64,000 nucleotides of DNA from Heliocidaris tuberculata (lineage: Eukaryota; Echinodermata; Echinoidea; Camarodonta; Echinometridae): positions 33,493,885-33,557,884 of the forward strand of contig CM046842.1 of NCBI GenBank assembly GCA_025618425.1. Direction: 5' to 3'. Shown one piece after another: positions 31,751 through 41,586 of this stretch. The first letter of the stretch is position 1; each line of letters opens with the position of its first letter. A program made the position numbers and the translations under genes. Below the pieces are notes generated by a model. The model searched no databases and was not told the origin of the DNA. It worked only from the letters and a program-made list of their open reading frames with translations.

Positions 31751-31990
31751 GTGTTGTGGTCTAGTGGATAAGTCACCGGACTGCCGATCACAAGGTACGG
31801 GGTTCGAATCCCACCACGGCACTAAGGTCCTTTGGCAAGACTCTAATCTACATTTGTCACTTTCCACCCAGGTGTAAATGGGTACCTGATATGCTTGAGC
31901 GCTAGTAACTTTGGCGGCTCGGCTACAACCAGGGTAATAATGTCTAAGCGCCATGAGCGTCATATAAGTAGCCATTATTATTATTTATAA
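31751..31990 (+). mobile_element. tRNA-derived SINE
   Basis: The 5' end is a tRNA-like head (31752-31821) with an A-box-like TGGTCTAGTGGATAAG and a B-box GGTTCGAATCC. The acceptor ends TGTTGTG and CACGGCA pair with two G-T pairs. The anticodon stem is broken, so it is not a working tRNA. The unrelated body (CACTTTCCACCCAGGTGTAA…) ends in an ATT-rich tail at about 31990. It would be copied by a LINE partner. Confidence 0.85.
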
Positions 31991-32334
31991 TTCCCCCATT
32001 AAATAAAGCTGATTTCGAATTTCATTTCTTTCTTGAGTACATTACATAGCAGACCTTATTGTCCTCTAGGCTACTTGTAAATTTTAAATGTGTTCTACAA
32101 ATTTCCCAAATCCTCACAAGTTATGATATGTACCTAAAGGGTTAATTGAAAATAAAGGCCTACTTTGAACGAGAAAATTCATGTACCTGAGCATTATGGG
32201 CGACGATCTGCCCCGAGGAAGGGATGGTCAACACAATGTCAGAAACCAGTATTTCCTTCTTCTTTTTTAATCATCTAACTATAGGAAATTAGGGTAACTT
32301 TAAAATCCTTCTTTATATCTACTTAGACGATAAG
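31991..32334. other. non-coding stretch, nothing recognised
   Basis: AT-rich DNA with no coding frame and no repeat identified. Confidence 0.5.
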
Positions 32335-33115
32335 GTTACTTTTTCTAAACACAACGAAAAAAGACCCCCCCCCCTTTAATCAAACTAGCGTAACGAAAAG
32401 TTTGTGAGCAAAATAACTTGGCAAGAGTGTTTTTACACTTATTGACTAACTTCCTTGTAAATATGAAATCGATCCATTGAGTCATGCATGATTGGGCAAA
32501 CATTAAAGGCAAAACTGTCACTTTTGAAAGTCACAAGGATCATTATTTATGCTGTATATAATTAACAGTACATTTTAGCATTTCCTGCGCGATTTTTAAA
32601 GTGTGCTCACTCAACCATGACACGATGAAAACCTCTTATCTTCACACAACATGTGATGATATACATTTTTGTAAAAATATCTGGAGTTACTTTTTTTCAA
32701 TAAGCTGAATGGATTTTGCAATTTCAAATTCAGGAGGGTTTAATTTTTTTTTTTGAATTTTGCTCACCCAACCATAATAATGAGAAAAGTTTCGGGATAG
32801 GTGTGAGGGGGTCAAGCGATGGATGATAAACAACAACAACACATAAATATGCACCAGAAACCGAATTCGCTAAAATCTCGTTTCACAGAATCACCAAAAT
32901 GACCCTTGTGACTTTTGAAAAGTGACAATTTTGCCTATAATGTTTGCTCACTCATGCATGACTCAATGGATCAATCTCATTTTCACGGAAAAGTAAATCA
33001 ATGAGTGTAGGAACCCTCCTACTAAGTTATTTTGCTCAAAACCTTTTCGTTAAAATGTTACGCCATTTTGATTAAGGGGGAGTTACTTTTTTTGTTGTTG
33101 TGTTTATATCATCTC
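32335..33115. mobile_element. foldback element, ~780 bp
   Basis: About 230 bp at 32345-32570 is the inverse of 32870-33110. Examples are GAGCAAAATAACTTGGCAAG versus its complement near 33025, and GATCCATTGAGTCATGCATG versus CATGCATGACTCAATGGATC at about 32953. The TGCTCAC(T/C)CAACCAT motif also recurs in the spacer. The arms differ by 10-15 percent, so the element is old. No transposase is present. Confidence 0.82.
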
Positions 33116-33912
33116 TTGCATGAAACAACTTTAAAAGAGCTTTCATTCCTCTTCTTGTCTTCTAAGATATCTTCTAAAAATCAGTGTGTCCTCCCTCACA
33201 AAGAAAATAATTATATATACGTTCTTTCTCGCGACCTACAGTTGTTTCATGTCTTTACATATATCCACTCGACAAAAATGAATAGACCTTTATTTCATTT
33301 GCTCAAACGAAGGGATCTTTAAAATACGCCATAACCAAAAAATACGTAGGCCCTGTCGTAAATTGCCAATATCATGTCACACACATAATACAAGGCAATA
33401 GAAAAGTATCACAAATCATGATGGTGAAAATTGTTAAATTGAATGCACAACACGCTAAATTGGATGTTCCAAAATGAATTTTTATCCAGGAATGAGTTTC
33501 TTGCGTGATCACATGACCATGCGATGCTAAATTGAATAAAGGCTTTACGAATTACCTGCGTTATCTATGAATATGAATGAAAAGAGTGTTAATTTGACTG
33601 GCTGAAATGCGAATTTAAATGCTTCCGAGATGAATTTGAACGCACAGATCATGAATTTGAAGTGGCGAATAGCACGGCATGGCGAAAATCGTTTAAACTG
33701 AATGCTCTTAAAATGGATTGGACTGACAAAGTTGCGAAATTGGCCGGAAAAACCTATATCAAAAAGTGTAGGCTCGGAAATGAAAATTGACCCCAAGTTA
33801 CATTAAGTTGGGGAAAGATAATTATAAACTTCAAATCCAATATAAAAACGTGACTTCACTATGATAATGAGGTTTGTTAGGGACTTAGTGCAGCGTTTTG
33901 ACTTCATCTGAT
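33116..33912. other. non-coding stretch with short AATTTGAATGC-like motifs
   Basis: Between 33430 and 33770 a loose motif resembling GCGAATTTGAATGC recurs irregularly (TAAATTGAATGC, ATGAATTTGAACGC, GCGAATTTAAATGC). The same motif in inverse occurs at 31600-31720. This is degenerate short-period DNA. No gene is seen. Confidence 0.5.
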
Positions 33913-33965
33913 ATATACACACACGCACACACACACACACACACGCGCACACACGCACGCACGCC

Positions 33966-34045
<80 letters not shown>

Positions 34046-34046
34046 T
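33913..34046. repeat. compound microsatellite (CA)n-(TA)n-(GA)n
   Basis: CA repeats with CG interruptions run from 33917, then TATATATATA, then GA repeats to 34045. Confidence 0.95.
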
Positions 34047-34321
34047 CTTTGGAAGGTCATGAATTAGGCATTTCTTTCGTAAGAAAAAAAAAGCTGACTT
34101 CAGCTAAACTTTTCAGTTGAAGGAGGAGAGATGAGTACTAAAGGCTGGACATAGAGGACACGAAGAAGAAAAAACACGTGACTGTAGGGAAAGACTGACG
34201 GGGTACATATGGAAAGGGAACAAGACTGTGTGAAAAATATGAAGAGAAGGTGCAGGATACTATTAAATAGGATGTATGACATTTGCTCCTGCGACAATTG
34301 CTCCGGTCTAACTTTGCCATG

Positions 34322-34372
34322 CTAATCCTAAACCTAAACCTAACCCTAATCCTAAGCCTAATCCTAATCTTC
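34322..34372. repeat. CCTAA-type interstitial telomere-like array
   Basis: Short run of CCTAAA, CCTAAC, CCTAAT and CCTAAG variants, imperfect (CCTAAN). Close to the metazoan telomere repeat but degenerate; probably simple sequence. Confidence 0.65.
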
Positions 34373-34602
34373 ACATTGTCCTGAACAAAAAACAAACAAA
34401 AAACAAATCATGACCTTGACCTTAACCTTTGACCTTTCGAGATATGGACTGTGGAGCTAATGTCGCAGGAGCAAATGTCGGCGCCCCATTAAATAACCAG
34501 AGGAAAACAGACTCGCCATTCTGCTTTGTTGTTGTTTGTTGAATAAAGACAACACTCACAACATAAATATTCCACCCCGAAGGAAAGTGGCAAAAAGTAG
34601 CA

Positions 34603-34872
34603 ATGGAGTATTCCGAGCACTTCGATGGCAGTTATGGGAATTATCATGATAATAGGGGTTATCATGATTATCATGATTCTGAACTATTTTATGACAGTTT
34701 TGAATTTGATTATGGAGGTGACTTTAACCGGAAATCGGGTGGCTCAAAACACGAAGATGTTGTCTCAAGATTGGATGCGGCGCACCTAGGATTCGAATGC
34801 AACTCGACAAAACTCCTTAACATTGTCATTTACCTCGTGGCTTTTGCCATCGCTTTACTCAGTGTTAGGTGA
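34603..34872 (+). pseudogene. truncated GPCR first exon, tandem paralogue
   Basis: An 89-codon frame starts MEYSEHFDGSYGNYHDN, continues with an Asp/Tyr/His-rich stretch, then HLGFECNSTKLLNIVIY and the start of transmembrane helix 1 before TGA. It matches the complete exon at 38898 in layout and in LGF(E/G)CNSTK. The upstream DNA also resembles that of the other exon (AACACG(T/C)GACTG, AACAAGAC(T/C)GTGTG), which supports tandem duplication. Similarity stops at GTGTTAG|GTGAAA, which could be a splice donor or a breakpoint. The rest of the receptor is not found before the next copy. It is either a pseudogene or an alternative first exon for the exon at 50773. Confidence 0.6.
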
Positions 34873-35109
34873 AATTTTACTCAACATGGGTAAAATTTGA
34901 CCCCAAAAATTGGAGTGTAGTTTATTCTGCGATATATATTCGTTTTTACCATTTTGGTGATATAATATTATTTTGCTGGTATCATCGTTATCAGGTTATT
35001 CTTATAAGTTTTATGGGGTTCATATTTCCCTGGTCCCTGCAAAGCAATGGAAATTCGTGTTATTCATATGGTCAGCAAGTTCAAGGTTCTCATCCAAACT
35101 ACGGTTCGT
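34873..35109. other. non-coding stretch after the truncated GPCR exon
   Basis: No continuation of the receptor could be read in any frame. Confidence 0.5.
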
Positions 35110-36255
35110 ATACACAAAAAAAGTATAAAATTTACATATTCTGTGACCTTCAGATTTATTTCATGGTAAAGACTAACTAATATTCTGTCCATTGATGCCC
35201 TATTCATAACTATGCTGCCAAGGATGACCGAGCACCAGGGTTTTTAAAAGATAGTGTCAAAATCCACTTGTACCAAGTTTGGGCTAAAGCAAAGCGTGCA
35301 TGTCAAAAGCCATTCATGAAATTATGTATTATTTGTTTCAGTCTGTTAACGATTGTGATTTTTTCATTGATTTTGTGCATTTTAGAAACAAACATCAACA
35401 AAAATTCCCCAAAATTCTTTTAAAGCGAATTTCATGATAGTGTCCTTGTCTTAATGACACAAAGTTGGCTTCCTCAGCACCAGAAAAACTATTCGGGATG
35501 CCATCATTATCACGAAAGTCCACCTTCGATTACTTAAGTAGTTATCAACAATTCAGGCCCCTGGGAACGGCTTTGTTACTGGGGGTGCTGTGAGCAGATT
35601 TTTTTTTTTTTTGGGGGGGGGGGTACAGTTGCTTGACAAGCAAAAAAAAAAAAGAAAAGAAAGGGTCCTCAGCGTTTTGGAGTCTCTTTTTAACTCCAAA
35701 AATCTTTGACAAGGGGCCTGCAACAGTTGTGCACCCTTTCTTACCTTTCATTATTCTTTTAAGTTAGTTAAACATTGATTTCGTGTACTATTCGAGTCAA
35801 TACCTTATGCAGGTGAGATGGTGCAACTTACAAATCTAGAGAGCAATTTGTGTCAGGTGATATCATATGACATGAAGTTTGCAAGCTGGGCAAACGGAAT
35901 TAAGATTAGCCTTATAACATGAGCTGAATTACGGCCCAATGAAAGCTTAAACACAATGAATAACATTTAAACACAAACCATTAAGGTACAAATCAGAATT
36001 AATGTTTAAAAGGACTTAAGACTTAAATAACACAGACAGGTGGTTTTGATCCACATTTTGTTGCATCCACCAAAACTTGGAACAAGGGGATTTTGACGGC
36101 TCTTGTTGAAAACCCTGGTACTCAGCCATCCGTGACAGCAAAATTGTAAATAAGGTATCGTTGGACAGAATATTAGTTACTCTTTACCATGAAATGAATT
36201 TCAAGGTCACACAGGATGTGAACTTTTTTTTTATAGGAAGCTACCTAAGTTGGGT
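35110..36255. mobile_element. foldback element, ~1.15 kb
   Basis: The left arm (about 35125-35285) is the inverse of the right arm (about 36050-36225). Examples are TTTCATGGTAAAGACTAACT with its complement near 36175, AATATTCTGTCCA, and GAGCACCAGGGTTTT with AACCCTGGTACTC at 36112. The spacer includes a separately inserted hAT MITE. No coding frame is present. Confidence 0.8.
35554..35720. mobile_element. hAT-type MITE (167 bp), second family
   Basis: The terminal inverted repeat CAGGCCCCT is matched by AGGGGCCTG. Flanking 8-mers CAACAATT (35546-35553) and CAACAGTT (35721-35728) differ at one base, consistent with an aged hAT target duplication. It lies inside the spacer of the 35110-36255 foldback. 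Confidence 0.88.
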
Positions 36256-36641
36256 ATACTTTTTTTCTACTCACTGTATAGTAGGGCTATTAACTTAACA
36301 CATTCCTTAGATGTACTTAAATGTCGTCGGTAACGATTGTGACAAAACAGCTGGGAATTGCCCTGAAATACTTTCATTCAGAACGCAAGCATGTATAAAC
36401 TTATTATGTTTGAACAAACTGAACAAAACTGATGCGTCTTGTATGCTTATAAAAGTTACTTTATAAGTACCCGTAATATCTAAAATCTGTTATTAACCTA
36501 TATCTAATCATATGTCTTCTCGTTTTAATACAATCAAAGCACTGGTTGTGAAATCGATTTATATTAAAAGGCCTACAACTTTCTTGAAATTTCACAAAAT
36601 ATTTTTGTTTTGTAACAAATATTTCAAATCAATTTTAAAGC

Positions 36642-36704
<63 letters not shown>

Positions 36705-37533
36705 GTATATATAATGTATATATAATGTATATATAATACACAGTGCTGGTGGTCACTCTTAGGTGGAAAGCATAGTGAGAGAAATGATGACTATGAGACG
36801 GTCGCACCTTCTATTATCCTCCTTAAATAGCAGTTTTCGATCTGTAATCTCCATCAGGACTCTATAAAAACACGAAATCACAAAATGATGGCTGACATTT
36901 ACAATGGAATTAGTATCTGAAATTCACACATGTACTTGTTAATTACTTATTATTATTACTATTGATAATATCATTATTATTATTATCATTATTATTATTG
37001 CACATGTGCATATCTTTGAAAATAAATGAATGTGTCATGATGCACTTTCATGTCTAATTATTTATGCATATCTATGAACATTATAGATAATGAGTATGAA
37101 TGATTACTACGTGGACAAACCTGTCGTGTTAGTCGGTGTTGCATTTTAAGATGACACTGGTCCCCCGGCCCCGCGAAGCCAATTTTGGGGGATTTGAAGA
37201 TAAGGCCATTATACGCATAAGAGATTAAACAACAACAACGACGACAACAACACAAGCAGTGCCAGAGTTATCGTTAACGATATTGTTGAGTCTGACCTGT
37301 CCAACCCTTGACGAAAACGATAGAAATAAATCGGTCCCAAATCGCTCATCTGTTGTTTATGTGGAGAATGAATTGGCCAATTTTTTTTTTTTTTTTTTTT
37401 AGGACAGACTTCAGCGGTAATATCTGTGAATCAATAATTGTGCTCCTTCGTTATGAGGTTAGTAGCAATAGAAGGAAATGAGGCCGAGTCCAAATTGTTC
37501 GGTAAGCCAGTTGCTACTTGGTATACACATACG
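36256..37533. other. intergenic stretch, no gene seen
   Basis: AT-rich. Contains the (AT)n array at 36650, a trinucleotide-rich patch near 36950-37000 and a T homopolymer at 37381-37400. Confidence 0.6.
36650..36737. repeat. (AT)n microsatellite with ATAATGT units
   Basis: About 50 bases of TA, then three TATATAATG units. Confidence 0.95.
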
Positions 37534-37750
37534 TTGTGTGTCCGGACAGGTTGGTTATCCGGACAGGTCATTTTTAAACAGTACATCGAACAGCTTTTCA
37601 TGCAAATTTTCACAAATCTTTCACAGCATAGGTTGAAAATTATGTGAATTGCAAATATTCACGGACTTCAATGTTACTTGATGCATATTTTTTTAAAAAT
37701 CCGACGACAAAATTGACAGTTTATTTTTTGTTAAGTGTCTGGACACACAA
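37534..37750. mobile_element. MITE family C, copy 2 (217 bp)
   Basis: TTGTGTGTCCGGACA (37534-37548) is the inverse of TGTCTGGACACACAA (37736-37750) with one mismatch. The interior right half aligns with 19945-20048, and this copy lacks the MITE A insertion present there. Confidence 0.78.
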
Positions 37751-38005
37751 GCCCCTATTACATGGTACCAATGACCCTGAAATGAGCCCACTTTGTACGC
37801 GCACACGCATCTGTTTTTTGTGGACGCACTATTTTTTAACATATAAAATCATATTGGTGCGCAAATCATGGTGCGCACGCTATGAAAGCGTAAAGAGGTC
37901 ACATGGTACAAATGACCTTTATCTGCAAATCGTAATTACGAATTGGCTTATTGAAAGAAAAAACAAAACAAACAACTTTATAATTATAATAAAAGTATAT
38001 GAGGT

Positions 38006-38156
38006 CTGGGGCCCGTTGCACAAAGACTTGCGTTTAAACGCAACTCTTAAAATCAAACGCAAGTCCTGAATGCGCACTTCTGATTGGCTGAAAATAAAGT
38101 TGTGTTTGATTTTCCCGAGTTGCGTTCAAACGCAAGTTGTGTGCAACTGGCCCCTG
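38006..38156. mobile_element. palindromic MITE (151 bp)
   Basis: The ends CTGGGGCCCGTTGCAC and GTGCAACTGGCCCCTG are inverted, and pairing continues through ACTTGCGTTTAAACGCAACT versus AGTTGCGTTCAAACGCAAGT. The GGGGCC(C/A)GTTGCA terminus is typical of a widespread invertebrate MITE group. No target duplication was recognised. Confidence 0.85.
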
Positions 38157-38897
38157 ATCACTTAAACAATTACGAAAAAATAATGTACTTTTATCATTAC
38201 TGATGAGGACTGACCAAGCCTTGGCATCTTTTATCGTTATCGTCACACTGTGCATAGAGCTTATCGTTATTATTCGGATCTGAACAACCCTTAATCATAA
38301 TATAATAGCTGTCAACCTGAGAAATATTAATAGTAATTCGACATTTCTTTCCTTCTCTATCTCTCTCTCTCTTTCTCTCTTTCTCCTTATTGCAATGCCA
38401 CAGCTCTCTAAAGATTTTTTAAAAAGGCGTGCTTTTTATACGATAGAAAAACGGAAATATATCACTGGAGAAAATATTCAAAGTGTTGAGGTAAAGGGAA
38501 AGATAGAATAAGAAATAAAAATAACTTGAGTGCAAGGGTACACAGTGATACGAAGTTTACAGGCGTGACCTTAACGCAGAAATTATATTTGATGTTAACC
38601 TGTAAAGTGAAAAATAACACGCGACTGGGGGGACTTTGCTTCTCTTTGACTGCTGACTGCTAGGTGAAGGACGGAAGTAGCAGATATGAGAAGGCGGATG
38701 AATATAACAAGACGGGGGGAAATGAGAAGATTATAAGGAAGGAAAGATGGTGGAGACAAAAATAACAAGAACAAGACCGTGTGCAAAACAAATTCAAAGA
38801 AATACCAGTCTAGCTTAAATCGAATCGAAGGGGAAAGTCACACATCTTTATTGCCATAGGAGTGAGGACATCGACAGTAACAAAGCAACACTCATCC
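38157..38897. promoter_or_regulatory. upstream region of the GPCR gene
   Basis: Non-coding. Part (38600-38800) resembles the region upstream of the truncated copy at 34603, so promoter sequence was probably duplicated with the exon. A (CT)n patch lies at 38359-38384. No TATA box was assigned. Confidence 0.45.
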
Positions 38898-39254
38898 ATG
38901 ATGAAAGGGAAAGAAAACATAGAAACAGACATTTATGACAGTTATGGCAGTTATTATTTTGGAAGTTACGAGGAATTCAATGGAACTTCTTGGCACTTTT
39001 ATGACGACTACGGATATAAGGCCTCGCGATTTGATGTAATGAACCTCGGATTCGGCTGCAACTCGACAAAGATCACCAACATTGTTCTTTACATGTGTTT
39101 ACACATCATAGCTTTGGTCCTAACTGTATTTACTATAGGGTTCATGATCTGCCATCGCAGGCTCCGACAGCGTCGCTTCATTTTCCAGTTCAACATCATT
39201 TTTGCAGATCTGGTCAACATCATCTCAAGCCTATTGCCCATGATGTCGCCTGTG
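38898..39254 (+). CDS. GPCR exon 1: extracellular N terminus, TM1, TM2 (residues 1-119)
   Basis: Encodes an acidic, tyrosine-rich N terminus (DIYDSYGSYYFGSYEEF), N-glycosylation sites N28 and N55, a short motif LGFGCNSTK, helix 1 (about 61-85), basic loop CHRRLRQRR and helix 2 (about 94-118). The start is the first of two adjacent ATGs. After GTG at 39252-39254 a donor GTAATA follows, and the frame soon ends without it. The exon is 357 bases, phase 0, and joins in frame to 50773. The combined protein is 332 residues, a normal rhodopsin-family length. Membrane receptor; ligand unknown. Sea urchins have large lineage-specific GPCR families and this resembles one, but the family call is inference. 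A truncated paralogue of this exon is at 34603. Confidence 0.75.
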
Positions 39255-39278
39255 GTAATACCTTTTTTTAGCACACTG

Positions 39279-39420
39279 TAAAAAAAAACAGTTGTAAAAC
39301 TACAGGTTTTCTGGCCCTTGAAATTACAAGCTATTGCCGTTATTTTAATTTTACAGTCTTTTCCCTCTAAAACAACAGCAAGTTTGTTTGGTTTACCGGA
39401 AATCACCAATTACCAAATAT
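39279..39420. repeat. CACTGTAAA repeat family, copy 1
   Basis: Shares TTTCTGGCCCTTG, AATTACAAGCTATTGCCG and AATTTTACAGTCTT blocks with 39847-39960. It starts CACTGTAAAAA just inside the intron. Confidence 0.75.
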
Positions 39421-39715
39421 TAGGGAAAACACTTATATGGATATTCATGAAATTTTTGTAGCGTATGGTTTGGGGTTGCCCGATTTACTAACCGTCACCA
39501 AAGGCATAAAAAAGTATAAGGGGTATATAAGAGATTGCACTAGATTGAACCCAGCTGTAATCCAGCTAACAGCTAACAGTGGAAGTTATAAACTGATTCA
39601 GCGGACCCAGGTTCGAGACTGAGTCACGTCTTTCGGATGGTGACGTTAAAGGTCGGTCCCAGACGTAAATAATCATATCTGATTGATACACGTCTGTAAA
39701 AACCCAATTACACAC

Positions 39716-39745
39716 ACACACACACACGCGCGCGCGCGTGCGCAC
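39716..39745. repeat. (CA)n-(CG)n tract
   Basis: CA repeats pass into CGCGCGCG, a possible Z-DNA-forming alternation. Confidence 0.85.
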
Positions 39746-39846
39746 TGAACTAACTGCTAACTGGATAGGATAGGTCTAAGATAGGATAGGTATAGGATAA
39801 TATAGATTAAGATAGAGAATAAGAATAATTAAAGCAGGATAGGTTA

Positions 39847-40229
39847 CACTGTAAATAATAATTATAAACTGCAGACTTTCTGGCCCTTGGAACTACAAGT
39901 TATTGCCGTTATTTCAATTTTACAGTCTTATCCCTTAAAAAAAAGCAAGTTTGTTGGTTTACCGGGAAGCAGCATATATTTGCAATCACCCGACATAAAA
40001 CACTGTTTAAAAAAAAAACAACTTTTTCTCATATTTTAACAAGTTACCCTGTTAAATTACAAAAACGTTTCCATTGTTCCGTTTTGATTTACATGGATTT
40101 TCCTGTTAGAAAATAAAGTTTCTTCTATTTAACAAAAACAAAAACAAAAAAACAAAAACAAAAACAAAATAAAACACACACAAAAAAAACCCAAACCCCG
40201 GAAATCTGTTATTTTTTTTATTTACAGTG
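39847..40229. mobile_element. CACTGTAAA-ended MITE, copy 2
   Basis: CACTGTAAATAA at 39847 is the inverse of TTATTTACAGTG ending at 40229. The first 110 bp repeat the block at 39279. The interior has AAAAC-rich simple sequence (40130-40190). No target duplication was recognised, so the right boundary is tentative. Confidence 0.6.
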
Positions 40230-41522
40230 CGTGTATTTTAATCACTGAGGGATAAAGGCTCATTGAGAACAGCAGTGGTGATTTTTTGCGTAATATTATT
40301 GGATCACCGAAGGATAGAGACTTAGGCTCAGTTGTTAGAAATGCCGTTAATTGTATAAGGATAATTTATTCAATCTGCAATCAGAAGAAAAACCAGAAAC
40401 AGATCATAAGTAAGCTGTATATCAATATTAACCAACTTGATCTATCAGTAAATTTCTAGTAACTGTTCTCTTAGATAGTTTGCTTGCCTTGTGTGATTTA
40501 AAGCATGTATTATCTCCTGACCAGTTCACAAATAAATTCCTTTAAGTCAGAAATCTAGTGTGTATTGACTAGTTCTTTGTGTCATGTGAATTAAGAATAG
40601 TATGTGTATCATCAAAGCAATTAACCTCTTGCCTTTAAACGTCTGTTAAACATGAACATTCCTTGTATGAAACCAAAGAAAGAAATTCTTAGTTTAAAAC
40701 ATTTATAGATACTTATTTCTAATGCTCCCTTTAAATAAAAGCATGCATCTGTAATCCCTTTAGAACTGCATTAGCTTAAACTAACACATACACAAATACC
40801 TGCCATATTCCTTGACTCTAATAATAAACTACTTATACTCAAATGATTCCCTGTCTCCTGTCTGTTATGCTTTTATCAATACATAAACATGATAACCTCT
40901 AAACCATCATGCCTTTTGCACAAATTCAACTAATAGGAGACTATGCAAGTTCCTTTAGATTTCATCATCCCTAGTTATCTTCATCCATAATATTAACTCA
41001 TATTTCACCATAATTAACTGCTAAATTTACTCTTTGAATCTGAGTTTTTTAAAGACAAATTTCCATTTTCCAAAAGCTGGACTAAATTCCTTTCATTTAG
41101 CGAAACACATCACCTTATCATTTAACTGTATGCGCCCTCTCCATTCGCACGCTAAATAAACTCATTAACATAATCTATCCCTTTACTTTCACTATAGGCT
41201 TTCTGTACACATATGCATTTTCAACGGTATCTTGACATTGACCCGGTCATCGAACTGAACCAAATAAATCGCCCTTTTTACCTTAACTACACAAAATATC
41301 ATCTTTTCTTCAACACATATACATACATAAGACATTCATAATGCAACTTACTTCTTGTGCGGCATTCTAACGTCTAATAAGACAGAATTTGGAACAAATC
41401 GTTCCCCAAAAGTAGAAATTTACTTTCATCAATGACTGCTGACGGCAAAGTGCGTTAACCTCGTCTGGTTTCTTGGAAAGGTCAAAGAAAAAAAGAAAAA
41501 ATAGGTTTGCTCGGCAAACCAT
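40230..41522. other. probable 3' LTR region of the BEL/Pao element and flank
   Basis: Downstream of the pol stop on the minus strand, past a purine tract, where a 3' LTR is expected. On that strand it would open TGGTTTGCCGAGCAAACC, itself a short palindrome. No matching 5' LTR could be found by eye, so the end point is unknown. No gene is seen here. Confidence 0.4.
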
Positions 41523-41536
41523 CCTCCCCCCGGCCA
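41523..41536 (-). promoter_or_regulatory. polypurine tract of the BEL/Pao element
   Basis: On the minus strand GGCCGGGGGGAGGATGG lies about 50 bases past the pol stop. This is the position and composition expected for the plus-strand primer of an LTR retrotransposon. Confidence 0.6.
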
Positions 41537-41586
41537 AAAAGGAACAAGGTTAACACTCTCTGACCAAATAATGCTAATTAAAAGTC

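Noticed and set aside
31752..31821. Possible functional tRNA gene
   Set aside because: The anticodon stem and part of the T stem are mismatched and a SINE body follows, so it is the head of a SINE.
34322..34372. Interstitial telomere sequence as evidence of a fusion point
   Set aside because: Units are mixed (CCTAAA, CCTAAC, CCTAAT, CCTAAG) and the array is only about 50 bp, better explained as simple sequence.
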